This document shows positions 7,787 through 16,920 of a DNA stretch of 20,920 nucleotides, in pieces (position 1 is the stretch's first letter; every line of letters begins with the position of its first letter). A model generated the notes under the pieces. The model was not told the origin of the DNA. It did not search any database and worked only from the letters and a program-made list of their open reading frames with translations. The DNA is from JACDBE01 sp051002015. GTDB lineage: Bacteria > Actinomycetota > Acidimicrobiia > Spongiisociales > UBA5794. The DNA is taken from contig JBPCMS010000112.1 of NCBI GenBank assembly GCA_051002015.1, positions 1 through 20,920 of the forward strand, in the 5' to 3' direction. Made by a program: the position numbers and the translations under genes.

Positions 7787-9251
7787 GATCGCCCGGCGCC
7801 GGTCCGTCCTCGACCCGGGTCTGGAGGTCGAGGAACTCGTAGACCTCGGTGAGATCGACCCCGGGGACGGTCTCCACCGGCATGGCGGCGAGCACATGGC
7901 TGTTGGGCCGCACCGACGGCCACGCCCACCCCTCCCAACGACCGGCGAGGTCGGGGGGTGGGCGCCGGCAGCACTCCCCCTCCGGGCACTTGGACACCGA
8001 GTGCCTGTTGGTCCGCCGCCCCCGGAAGTACTGGGCATCGTCGAACCCGACCCCGACGGTGATCGCCGCCACCGGATCGCGGCCGGCGGCGACGTGGGTG
8101 CCGCACCAGAACGTCCCGTTGGCGGTGTCGGTGTACTGGTAGTGCATCGAGTACTTGTCGTCCGAGTCGAACACCTGTCTGGTCCCCCACTCCCGGCACA
8201 GCCGCTGCCCCTCGATGGCCCCGACCGAGTTGCGGGGGAAGGGAACGTCGTTGTTCTCGTACGCCTTCCAGATGATCCCTTCGTCGTCGGAACGGACGAA
8301 GTGGACCCGCAGCCCGAGATGCTCGGTGGCCAGGTTGGTGAACCGGTGCGCCGCCATCTCGTACGACACCGAGAAGGCGTCGCGCAGGTCTTCGATGGCC
8401 AGGTCGCGCTCGGTCTTGGCCTGCTCCAGCAGCGGCACGGCGGCAATCTCGGGGAGCAGCACCGCCCCTGCGAAGTAGTTGGCCTCGACCCGCTGCCGCA
8501 GGAAGTCGCCGAAGTCGGCCGGTTCGTGCTGGTCGAGGGCGAAGTGACCCAGGGTCTGCATGATCACCGAGCGGGCGCCCTCGGTCGGCATGGCGTTGCG
8601 TTGGGGGATGTAGATGCGCCGGTGACGCAGGTCGGTGACCGAACGGACCGTCGAAGGAACCCGCTGCGAACGGTGGACGGTGAACCCGAGGGCGGCGGCG
8701 ATCTGGCGCATGTCCCCCTCGGTCAGGGCCGAGCCCCGGTAGCCGACCTTGGCAACCAGGTCCGCGGCCACCGACTCGATCTCGGCGAAGTAGTTGCCCC
8801 GCTGCCGCATCTCGGTGCGTAGCTCGGTGTTGGCGATCCTGGCCTCCTCACGGGTGGCCATGGTGGGGAACACCCGGCGCCGCAGCTCCCGGTGCAGCCC
8901 CACCAGATGCTCGAGGACGAGGTCGGGGAGCTTGGCCGAGGGGCGGAGTTGCGAGAGCCCCAGGTCGCGGTACAGCGGATCCTCCTGGGCCCGGGCCAGA
9001 GCCAGCTCGAGCTCGGCCCGTCTGGTCGGCGGTCGGGGGCTCATCAGCTCGACGGTGTCGATGGCGAGGGCGGCGGCGATGTCGTTGATCAACCCCAGCC
9101 GGGGCTCGCGCTTGCCGTTCTCCAGCATCGAGAGGAAGGGTGCGGTCTTGCCCACCCGCTCCCCCAGGTCGTCGAGGGTCATCCCCCGCAGCTTGCGGAA
9201 GTGCCTGATCCGGTGACCCAGCGTCGCCCCGTCGATGGCCTGCGTCGACAC
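7776..9251 (-). CDS. ramB: RamB/ScfR-type XRE regulator of acetate/short-chain fatty acid metabolism
   Basis: A 491-residue regulator with three parts. An XRE helix-turn-helix spans about 11-66 (HIS-fold core with MTLDDLGERVG and FLSMLENGKREP). An ImmA/IrrE-like domain spans about 180-310. The C-terminal DUF2083 region is found in short-chain fatty acyl transcriptional regulators. The peptidase motif is degenerate: TLGHFALDQ (around 232-240) stands where HExxH would be, so zinc protease activity is unlikely. The C-terminal part has a cysteine cluster, FWCGTHV (around 380) and KCPEGECC (around 420-428). The start is GTG at 9251, with AGGTGA about seven bases upstream. In Corynebacterium glutamicum RamB controls aceA/aceB. 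Here the gene diverges directly from aceB and has a RamB-like site between, which supports the same role. Confidence 0.88.
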   Translation of the reverse strand: MSTQAIDGATLGHRIRHFRKLRGMTLDDLGERVGKTAPFLSMLENGKREPRLGLINDIAAALAIDTVELMSPRPPTRRAELELALARAQEDPLYRDLGLSQLRPSAKLPDLVLEHLVGLHRELRRRVFPTMATREEARIANTELRTEMRQRGNYFAEIESVAADLVAKVGYRGSALTEGDMRQIAAALGFTVHRSQRVPSTVRSVTDLRHRRIYIPQRNAMPTEGARSVIMQTLGHFALDQHEPADFGDFLRQRVEANYFAGAVLLPEIAAVPLLEQAKTERDLAIEDLRDAFSVSYEMAAHRFTNLATEHLGLRVHFVRSDDEGIIWKAYENNDVPFPRNSVGAIEGQRLCREWGTRQVFDSDDKYSMHYQYTDTANGTFWCGTHVAAGRDPVAAITVGVGFDDAQYFRGRRTNRHSVSKCPEGECCRRPPPDLAGRWEGWAWPSVRPNSHVLAAMPVETVPGVDLTEVYEFLDLQTRVEDGPAPGDPDR

Positions 9252-9274
9252 GAAAGTTCACCTAACACCGGTCG

Positions 9275-9288
9275 GTTTGTGAAGTTTA
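9275..9288 (-). promoter_or_regulatory. RamB-like operator
   Basis: TAAACTTCACAAAC on the minus strand matches the C. glutamicum RamB consensus (A/G)AACTTTGCAAA, recalled from memory, at 10 of 12 positions. It lies between the regulator gene and aceB, just upstream of the probable aceB -10 box. A weaker half-match, GAACTTT (9253-9259), sits at the start of the regulator gene and could serve autoregulation. Confidence 0.5.
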
Positions 9289-9309
9289 TACGATATTGAT
9301 CATCGATCA
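9289..9309 (+). promoter_or_regulatory. candidate aceB -10 box and 5-3-5 inverted repeat
   Basis: TACGAT (9289-9294) is the best TAnnnT box and would start transcription near 9301. Next to it TGATC-ATC-GATCA (9297-9309) is a perfect inverted repeat covering the predicted start site, so a protein bound there would block initiation. No good -35 is seen. Confidence 0.35.
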
Positions 9310-9350
9310 GGTTGCAAGGTGACACGCTCTTCATCGACCCTGTCGGGGTG

Positions 9351-10951
<1,601 letters not shown>

Positions 10952-10955
<4 letters not shown>

Positions 10956-12253
10956 CCTCTACCCGTGCCGACCGGATCGCCGCCATCGAGGCCGATTGGG
11001 CCGACAACCCCCGCTGGGCGGGCATCACCCGCGAGCACTCCGCCGAGGACGTCGTCAGGCTCCAGGGCCGCACCGTGGTCGAGCCGACCCTTGCCCGGCG
11101 TGGCGCCGAGAAGCTGTGGAGCCTGCTCGCCGACCGTGATTACGTCCATGCGCTTGGTGCGATGAGCGGCGGCCAGGCGGTGCAGATGGCGAAGGCAGGG
11201 TTGGAGGCGATCTACCTCTCCGGTTGGCAGGTGGCGGGCGACGCCAACGTCGCCGGGCAGGTCTATCCCGACCAGTCGCTGTACCCGGCCAACAGCGGGC
11301 CCGAGCTGGTGCGGCGGATCAACAACGCCCTGCTCCGGGCCGATCAGATCTCGTGGTCGGAGGGAACCGACGCGGTCGATCACCTGCTCCCCATCGTCGC
11401 CGACGCCGAGGCGGGGTTCGGTGGGGCGCTCAACGTGTTCGAGATCACCCGCGCCTACATCGACGCCGGTGCCGCCGCCGTCCATCTCGAGGACCAGCTC
11501 GCCTCGGAGAAGAAGTGCGGCCACATGGGGGGCAAGGTGCTGGTCCCCACCAGCCAGCACATCCGCACCCTCAAGGCCGCCCGGCTCGCCGCCGACGTCG
11601 CCGGGGTGCCGACGCTGGTCATCGCCAGGACCGATTCGCGCGGGGCCACCCTGCTCACCAGCGACATCGACGAGACCGATCGGGAGCTCACCACCGGGGA
11701 GCGCACCGCCGAAGGGTTCTTTCACGTCGCCAACGGACTCGATGCGGCGATCGGCCGCGGGCTGGCCTACGCCCCCTACGCCGACCTGATCTGGTGCGAG
11801 ACCTCCACCCCCGACCTGGAGGAGGCGGGCCGGTTCGCCGCCGCCATCCACCAGCGGTTCCCGGGCAAGATGCTCGCCTACAACTGCTCACCGTCCTTCA
11901 ACTGGAAGCGACACCTGGACGACACCACCATCGCCGCCTTCCAGAAGAAGCTCGGTGCCATGGGGTACCGGTTCCAGTTCATCACGCTGGCCGGGTTCCA
12001 TGTCCTCAACGCCGCCATGTTCGAGCTGGCGAAGGGGTACGCCACCGGGGGGATGACGGCGTACGTCTCCCTGCAGGAGAACGAGTTCGCCATGGAGGGC
12101 GGCGGCTACACCGCCACCCGCCACCAGCGCGAGGTCGGCGCCGGCTACTTCGACGACGTGGCGTCCGTCATCTCCGGCGGCACCGCCTCGACCCTGGCCC
12201 TCGAGGGCTCCACCGAACAGACCCAGTTCCAAGCCCCGATTCCGCCAACCTAA
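10952..12253 (+). CDS. aceA: isocitrate lyase
   Basis: A 433-residue isocitrate lyase that splits isocitrate into glyoxylate and succinate, letting cells grow on acetate and fatty acids. It carries the catalytic signature KKCGH (187-191, C189), SGWQVAGDAN, ADAEAGFGG, LVIARTDS, NCSPSFNWKRHL and LQENEFAMEGGGYTATRHQ. Its length equals the E. coli enzyme (434). The start is GTG at 10952, overlapping the aceB stop by four bases, with AGGAG six bases upstream inside aceB. A longer in-frame reading to 10718 lies inside aceB and is rejected. Cotranscription with aceB means the two shunt enzymes are made together, probably under the RamB-like regulator. Confidence 0.97.
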
Positions 12254-12261
12254 GGTTCCCA

Positions 12262-12278
12262 CGTGTCGCCTCGACACG
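12262..12278 (+). terminator. hairpin after aceA
   Basis: CGTGTCG-CCT-CGACACG is a perfect seven-base-pair stem beginning nine bases after the aceA stop. There is no T-tract. Position and strength suggest termination of aceBA. Confidence 0.45.
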
Positions 12279-12280
12279 CG

Positions 12281-12387
12281 ATCCGCTGAAGTTCGGGGGA
12301 GGTGGCCGGGGGCGGCCGGCGCCATCAACTCGAACCTGAGGTTCGGCGTACCCCTGGCGAGTACCAATCCGCTGGAGTTCGGGGAGG
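12281..12387. repeat. two near-identical 21-22 bp direct repeats
   Basis: The unit ATCCGCTG(A/G)AGTTCGGGG(G)AGG occurs at 12281-12302 and 12367-12387, differing by one substitution and one G. The copies lie 64 bases apart in the otherwise gene-free 152-base space between aceA and the convergent VWA gene. Function is unknown. They may be remnants of a duplication or members of a dispersed repeat family. Confidence 0.6.
12331..12345 (-). terminator. hairpin after the VWA gene
   Basis: CGAACC-TGA-GGTTCG is a perfect six-base-pair stem 60 bases beyond the VWA stop on the minus strand, lying between the two direct repeats. It is only a modest stem without a T-tract. Confidence 0.3.
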
Positions 12388-12405
12388 CCGGCTCCGACGA
12401 GGGCC

Positions 12406-13389
12406 TCAGGGGATCCGGCTGAACCAGAGTAGGGAGCCGGTGGCGGCGAGCAAGATCAACGCCAGACCGGCACCGGCGAACCAGTCGGTGACCTCGCGCT
12501 GCTCCTCCTCGACCGCCACCTGGCTACCCAGGGTGTCGAGGATCGACTGCAGCTCCTCACCGGTGGCTGCGGTGAAGAACTCGCCGCCGGTGGTCGAGGC
12601 GACCTCGTCGAGGGCGCCCTCGTTGGCAGGCACCGGGATGCCCTCGCCCTGGATGAACACGATGCCGTCATCGGTGCCGAACGAGACCGTGGAAACCGGG
12701 ATGTCGGCGTCGGCGGCCTCGGCCGCTCCGGCGAGATCGGGACGGCCCATCGTGGTCTCCCCGTCCGAGAGCACGATGATCGCCTCCGCCGGCGCCTCCC
12801 CGCCACCCCCGTCCCCGTCCCCGAATCCCTCGTCGGCAGCGTCTGCGGCGCGGTTGGCCAGCGCCATCTCGACGGCGGCATGGATGCCCTCGCCGATGGC
12901 GGTACCTTCATCGAGCGAGAGCCGGTCGATGGCGCCGCGAGCGGCGGTCCGGTCGACCGTCGGGGGCAGGATGCCTGCCGCCGACCCGGAGAAGGCGACG
13001 ATGCCGACCTCCAGCTCGGGCGGGGCCAGCTCCAGGAAGTTGCGCGCCGCCTCCCGGGCCGCCTCGATCCTCGTCGGGGAGACGTCGTCCGCCTCCATCG
13101 ACAGGGAGACATCGATGGCCAGGATCACGGTGGCGTGGTCGCGGGGCACCTGGATGGCGACGGCGGGCTTGGCCACCGCCAGGACCAGGGCGACCACGCC
13201 GACGAGGAGCACGGCGGCGGGCGCGTGGCGGCGCCAGCCAGGGGTCTCCGGTGCGACCTTGTCGAGCAAGGCAAGGTTGGTGAAACGGACGGCATACTGC
13301 TCCCGCCGCTGCAGCGAGGCCAGGTAGGCGAGGAACCCGGCGACGGGCAGCACCAGAAGCAGGAGCCGGGCGGGCTCGAGAAAGGTCAC
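12406..13389 (-). CDS. BatA-like VWA-domain membrane protein
   Basis: A 327-residue membrane protein. Hydrophobic segments lie at about 7-24 and 57-75, a von Willebrand A domain at about 85-290, and a last TM helix at about 303-322. The metal-dependent adhesion site is intact: DVSLS (93-97), followed by the later GTAIGEG and LSDGET strands. A Gly/Asp-rich insertion (EGFGDGDGGGGE) sits in the middle of the domain. The start is GTG at 13389, overlapping the DUF58 stop as GTGA, with GGAGG five bases upstream. It is the last gene of the HtrA-MoxR-DUF58-VWA unit. Such proteins are proposed to work with MoxR ATPases in assembling or stress-protecting envelope proteins; the precise substrate is unknown. 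Confidence 0.88.
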   Translation of the reverse strand: MTFLEPARLLLLVLPVAGFLAYLASLQRREQYAVRFTNLALLDKVAPETPGWRRHAPAAVLLVGVVALVLAVAKPAVAIQVPRDHATVILAIDVSLSMEADDVSPTRIEAAREAARNFLELAPPELEVGIVAFSGSAAGILPPTVDRTAARGAIDRLSLDEGTAIGEGIHAAVEMALANRAADAADEGFGDGDGGGGEAPAEAIIVLSDGETTMGRPDLAGAAEAADADIPVSTVSFGTDDGIVFIQGEGIPVPANEGALDEVASTTGGEFFTAATGEELQSILDTLGSQVAVEEEQREVTDWFAGAGLALILLAATGSLLWFSRIP

Positions 13390-14282
13390 GGCTTCCTCCC
13401 CGTCGACCGTCCCGAACGACGCAGCACAACGTGGCGAAGCAGGTCGGTCACCCAGTCGCGGTCCGTGCTCAGCGACAGATGGTCGGCGCCGGTGGCGCGG
13501 ATCCGGCGGGCGATGTCGGCCCGCTGCTCGGCCGCCGCCGCGGCGAACTGGTGCCGCACCCGGGGCGAGCGGGTGTCGACGTAGCGGCGCCTCCCGGTCT
13601 CGGTGTCGCGCATGGTGAGCATTCCCACGTCGGGGAGCTCGAGCTCCCGAGGGTCGGAGACGTCGATGGCCAGGGTGTCGTGACGGTCGGCCAACGCCCG
13701 CAGCACCTTGTCCCAGGGCCCGTCGTCGATGAAGTCGGAGATGACGGCGACGAACCCACGATGGGCGGCAGCCCGGTCGGCGGTGCGGATGGCGGCGGCG
13801 AGATCGCCCGGGCCGGTGTCCCGGTCGACCGAGTCGAGCCGGGTGAGCAGCCCCATCAGATGGGTGCGTCCCGACCGGGGCCTGACCCACTCGGTTCGGG
13901 AACCGGCGGCGACCAGCGATGCCACCCGGTTGCCTCCCCTCGACACTAGGAAGCCGAGGGCGGCGGCGATGGCCAGGGCGGTGTCCCGCTTCTCCTCGAG
14001 GGCGGTACCGAACGACATCGATCCGCTCAGATCCACCACCAGGGTGGTCTCCAGCTCGCGGTCGGCGATGGTGTCGCGCACATGCGGCTCGTTGGTGCGG
14101 GCGGTGACGTTCCAGTCGATCCGGCGCACCTCGTCACCGGGCAGGTACGGTCTGGCCTCGCCGGCGTCGAACCCGTGCCCGGGGAGCAGCCCCCGGTAGT
14201 CGCCCTGGAGGATCCCGTCGAGCCGCCGCATCACGGTCAGCTCGAGCGATCGCAGCATCGCCGGTCTCGACGCCTCGATCAT
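13386..14282 (-). CDS. DUF58 domain protein
   Basis: A 298-residue soluble protein of the DUF58 family. The family signature PGDEVRRIDWNVTARTNEPHVR lies in the first quarter and contains the R-x-IDW-x-x-x-AR core. A VWA-like metal site, VVDLSGSMSFG, follows. The remaining strands (FVAVISDFID, HDTLAIDVSDPRELELP) are typical of the family. It has no TM segment, unlike its VWA neighbour. The start ATG at 14282 overlaps the moxR stop (ATGA), and its own stop overlaps the next start (GTGA), so translation is coupled on both sides. The moxR-DUF58-vWA order is widely conserved. The DUF58 protein is thought to bridge ATPase and client, but its biochemical role is not established. Confidence 0.9.
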   Translation of the reverse strand: MIEASRPAMLRSLELTVMRRLDGILQGDYRGLLPGHGFDAGEARPYLPGDEVRRIDWNVTARTNEPHVRDTIADRELETTLVVDLSGSMSFGTALEEKRDTALAIAAALGFLVSRGGNRVASLVAAGSRTEWVRPRSGRTHLMGLLTRLDSVDRDTGPGDLAAAIRTADRAAAHRGFVAVISDFIDDGPWDKVLRALADRHDTLAIDVSDPRELELPDVGMLTMRDTETGRRRYVDTRSPRVRHQFAAAAAEQRADIARRIRATGADHLSLSTDRDWVTDLLRHVVLRRSGRSTGRKP

Positions 14283-15391
14283 GTCGTGGGCACGCCGTCG
14301 ATCGGAGGCTGGGTGTGGGACACGTCGGTTGGGTTGCCGGGACGCACCTCGACCGGAGGAGCCGGCGCCCTGGTCGGCACCGCAGCCGCCCAACCCGACG
14401 AGCGGTGCGCCTCGGTCACCGTGATCCGGGGTGCGGGCAGCTTGGACAGCAGGTCGACCAGCACGTCGTCGACGGTGACCCCCTCGGCCAGCGCCTCGTA
14501 GGACAGCACCAACCGGTGGTTGAGCACGTCGTATGCGATCTCGTAGACGTCCTGGGGCAGGGCGTAGCCCCTCCCCCGCAGCACCGCCATCGCCTGGGCG
14601 CCCCGGACCAGGGCGATGCTGGCCCTGGGGCTGGCCCCGTACTCGATCAGACCCACGAGCTGGGGCATGCCGACGTCGGCGGGTCGTCTGGTGGCGGTGA
14701 CGATGCGCAGGGCGTAGTCGACCACCTTCTGATCGACGAACACGTCACCCACCACCCGCTGCATGGCGAGAACATCGCCCGGGTCGAGGATGGGCTCGGC
14801 CTCGGACGGGAGCAGGTCCATGCGGCGGACGATCTCCCGCTCCTCGTCGACCGTCGGGTAGCCGACCGGCACCCGCATCATGAAGCGGTCGCGCTGCGCC
14901 TCGGGCAGCGGGTAGACCCCCTCGGATTCGATCGGGTTCTGGGTGGCCATCACCAGGAAGGGGGCGGGGGCGGGGAAGGTCTGGTCGCCGATGGTCACCT
15001 GGTGCTCCTGCATCACCTCCAGCATCGCCGACTGGACCTTGGCCGGGGCTCGGTTGATCTCGTCGGCGAGCACGAAGTTGGCCAGCACCGGCCCCGGCTC
15101 GACATCGAACTTCTCCTGCGACGCCAGGTAGATGCGGGTGCCGACGATGTCGCTGGGGAGCAGGTCCGGGGTGAACTGGATGCGGGAGAAGCTGCCCCCG
15201 AGCACCCGGGCCAAGGTCGACAGGGTGAGCGTCTTGCCCAGACCGGGCACCCCCTCCAGCAGGCAGTGGCCTCCGGCGAGGAGCGCCACCATCAGCCGTT
15301 CGAGCACGCGGTCCTGGCCGACCACGACCCGTCGCATCTCGAACATCGTCTGTTCGAGCTGGGCCGATCGCTTGGCGAATTCGTCCATCAT
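14279..15391 (-). CDS. moxR: MoxR-family AAA+ ATPase
   Basis: A 370-residue AAA+ chaperone-like ATPase. Walker A is GVPGLGKT (47-54), Walker B VLADE (107-111), sensor 1 ATQNPIESEG (149-158), with the arginine region PEAQRDRF (163-170) and a C-terminal lid domain. The last 40 residues are a Pro-rich tail not usual in the family. Two ATGs overlap at 15391 and 15388. The first is used, with a GGGGGG run about eight bases upstream; it lies four bases after the protease stop. MoxR proteins use ATP to remodel or insert cofactors into partner proteins together with VWA proteins, and both partners are encoded just downstream. Confidence 0.94.
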   Translation of the reverse strand: MMDEFAKRSAQLEQTMFEMRRVVVGQDRVLERLMVALLAGGHCLLEGVPGLGKTLTLSTLARVLGGSFSRIQFTPDLLPSDIVGTRIYLASQEKFDVEPGPVLANFVLADEINRAPAKVQSAMLEVMQEHQVTIGDQTFPAPAPFLVMATQNPIESEGVYPLPEAQRDRFMMRVPVGYPTVDEEREIVRRMDLLPSEAEPILDPGDVLAMQRVVGDVFVDQKVVDYALRIVTATRRPADVGMPQLVGLIEYGASPRASIALVRGAQAMAVLRGRGYALPQDVYEIAYDVLNHRLVLSYEALAEGVTVDDVLVDLLSKLPAPRITVTEAHRSSGWAAAVPTRAPAPPVEVRPGNPTDVSHTQPPIDGVPTT

Positions 15392-15395
15392 TGGT

Positions 15396-16712
15396 TCATC
15401 CCCCCAGGAGGTTGTCGTAGAGCAGACCGAGCAGGTCTTCGAGCATGGGATCCATCTGGCCGTCGCCGATGATGAAGTCGTCGAGCAGCGGCAGCAGATC
15501 CTCGGGACCGAACCCTCCGGGGTCTTGCATGAACCGGTCGAACAGGTCACGCAGCTCGGGGTCGGCCAGCGGGCTCTCACCGCCGAAGCCGTCCAGGAAG
15601 TCGTCGAGCAGCGGGGCCAGATCATCCGGCTGGATGCTCCCTGGGTCGTCGAGGAGCTGGTCGAGCAGGCCGCGCAGCTCGGGCGGGATCAGCCCGGGAT
15701 CGTCGAACCCCGGGAGCGACGACCCCGGGTCGAGCGACTCCGGTTGGGGCTGGTCGGCGCTGAACCGATCGGCAATGGCCACCGCCCCCTCGATGGCGAC
15801 GGCGAAGCCGAGCCCGTCGCTGCCCCCGGAGAAGCTGGCGATGGCGACGTTGACGCCGATGACCCGGCCTTCCCGGTCGGCGAGCGGGCCCCCCGAGTTG
15901 CCCTGGTTGATGGGGGCGTCGGTCTGGATCAGGTTCTCGAGCCGGCCCCCGCCGGGAATGTCGAGGTCGCGGTCGACGGCGGAGACGATCCCCGAGGTGA
16001 CCGACTGCTCGAACCCGAGCGGGCTACCGATGGCAATGGCGAGTTGCCCGACCCGTACCGGGTCATCCAGGGAGAGTGGCGCCACTGGCAGGTCGGCGTC
16101 CACCGCGACCACGGCGACGTCCGCAACCGAGTCGCCGCCGAGCACGGTGCCGTTGATCTCCCGCCCGTCCGAGGTGCGGACGGTGACCTCGCGGGCACCG
16201 GCGACGACGTGGGCGGCGGTGAGGATACGCCTTTCCGCATAGACGAAACCGGACCCGACCATGCCGGCTCGCTCGATCTGCACCACGGAGGGCAGCAGCG
16301 AGGCGGCCACATCTGCGATGGGCTCATCGACTCCTTCGAGCCCGGCCAGCGCCGCTCGGGCGTCGTCGTCCCACGGCGCCCAGGCGAACAGGGCGCCGAC
16401 CAGGGCGATGGCGCCGAGGATCCCGAGCACCCAACCCCATTGGTCGATGCCCCGTCGCCCCGGAGCCGGCGGAGTGGCAGGCGGCCAAGGCCGCGGTGGG
16501 GCGGCGACCGGGCTGGTTGGCGCGGTGGGCGGCAGCTCGACCGTGGTGGTCCCCGTCGGCGTCGCCCCCTCGACCGGATGGGTCGTGGTCGGCGGCGCCT
16601 GCGGAATCGCCATCTCGGGGACGGAGCCGGGGTCGTCCACCTCGGGTGGCGTCTGGGGTAGATCGCGCCACGAGCGCCCGGTGGCGATGGGCTTGTCGGT
16701 GTCGAGCGTCAT
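15396..16712 (-). CDS. membrane-anchored HtrA-like (S1C) serine protease without PDZ domain
   Basis: A 438-residue protein. A Pro/Thr-rich cytoplasmic N-terminus (1-90) is followed by one TM helix (about 93-112) and an extracytoplasmic trypsin-like domain (about 130-318). The triad is complete: H168 (LTAAHVV), D198 (SVADVAVV), S273 (NQGNSGGPL). HtrA proteins normally carry one or two PDZ domains next. Here the rest (about 326-438) is an acidic tail of repeated D-P-G-x-[IF]-x-P-[ED]-[DE]-L-x-x-L-L-D-type units. The start is ATG at 16712; a longer frame to 16766 has poorer context. It heads the unit with moxR, DUF58 and VWA, 202 bases downstream of a two-component system. It probably degrades or processes misfolded envelope proteins. 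The tail may replace PDZ in substrate or metal binding. Confidence 0.9.
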   Translation of the reverse strand: MTLDTDKPIATGRSWRDLPQTPPEVDDPGSVPEMAIPQAPPTTTHPVEGATPTGTTTVELPPTAPTSPVAAPPRPWPPATPPAPGRRGIDQWGWVLGILGAIALVGALFAWAPWDDDARAALAGLEGVDEPIADVAASLLPSVVQIERAGMVGSGFVYAERRILTAAHVVAGAREVTVRTSDGREINGTVLGGDSVADVAVVAVDADLPVAPLSLDDPVRVGQLAIAIGSPLGFEQSVTSGIVSAVDRDLDIPGGGRLENLIQTDAPINQGNSGGPLADREGRVIGVNVAIASFSGGSDGLGFAVAIEGAVAIADRFSADQPQPESLDPGSSLPGFDDPGLIPPELRGLLDQLLDDPGSIQPDDLAPLLDDFLDGFGGESPLADPELRDLFDRFMQDPGGFGPEDLLPLLDDFIIGDGQMDPMLEDLLGLLYDNLLGG

Positions 16713-16901
16713 GGGCCCTGCGACTCCTGGTGATCGGTCAACCGGCCGCACCGTACGGCCGGGCACGTAAACGGGGGCTAAAGGGATCGCATGGTGCGTC
16801 GGAGTGACGCCGGCAAGCCGCGCCGAAACCCGGGTAGACCGTAGGTTGCGGAGACCCAGTCGCTCGTTGTGTCATTACGGGCCTTCTTCTCCGGGATAGA
16901 C

Positions 16902-16920
16902 AGCTGAGCCAGGCTCAGCT
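16902..16920 (-). terminator. hairpin overlapping the histidine kinase stop codon
   Basis: AGCTGAGCCAGGCTCAGCT is a perfect inverted repeat with nine-base arms around a single central A. The kinase stop codon (16915-16917) lies inside it. No T-tract follows on either strand. It probably ends the two-component transcript. The remaining 189 bases up to the protease gene show no gene; TACGGT boxes there are too weak to call a promoter. Confidence 0.5.

Noticed and set aside
16713..16901. Possible riboswitch or small RNA and TACGGT promoter boxes upstream of the HtrA gene.
   Set aside because: I could not fold a recognised riboswitch core here, and neither TACGGT box has a -35 at usual spacing. 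A promoter must exist, but I cannot place it.
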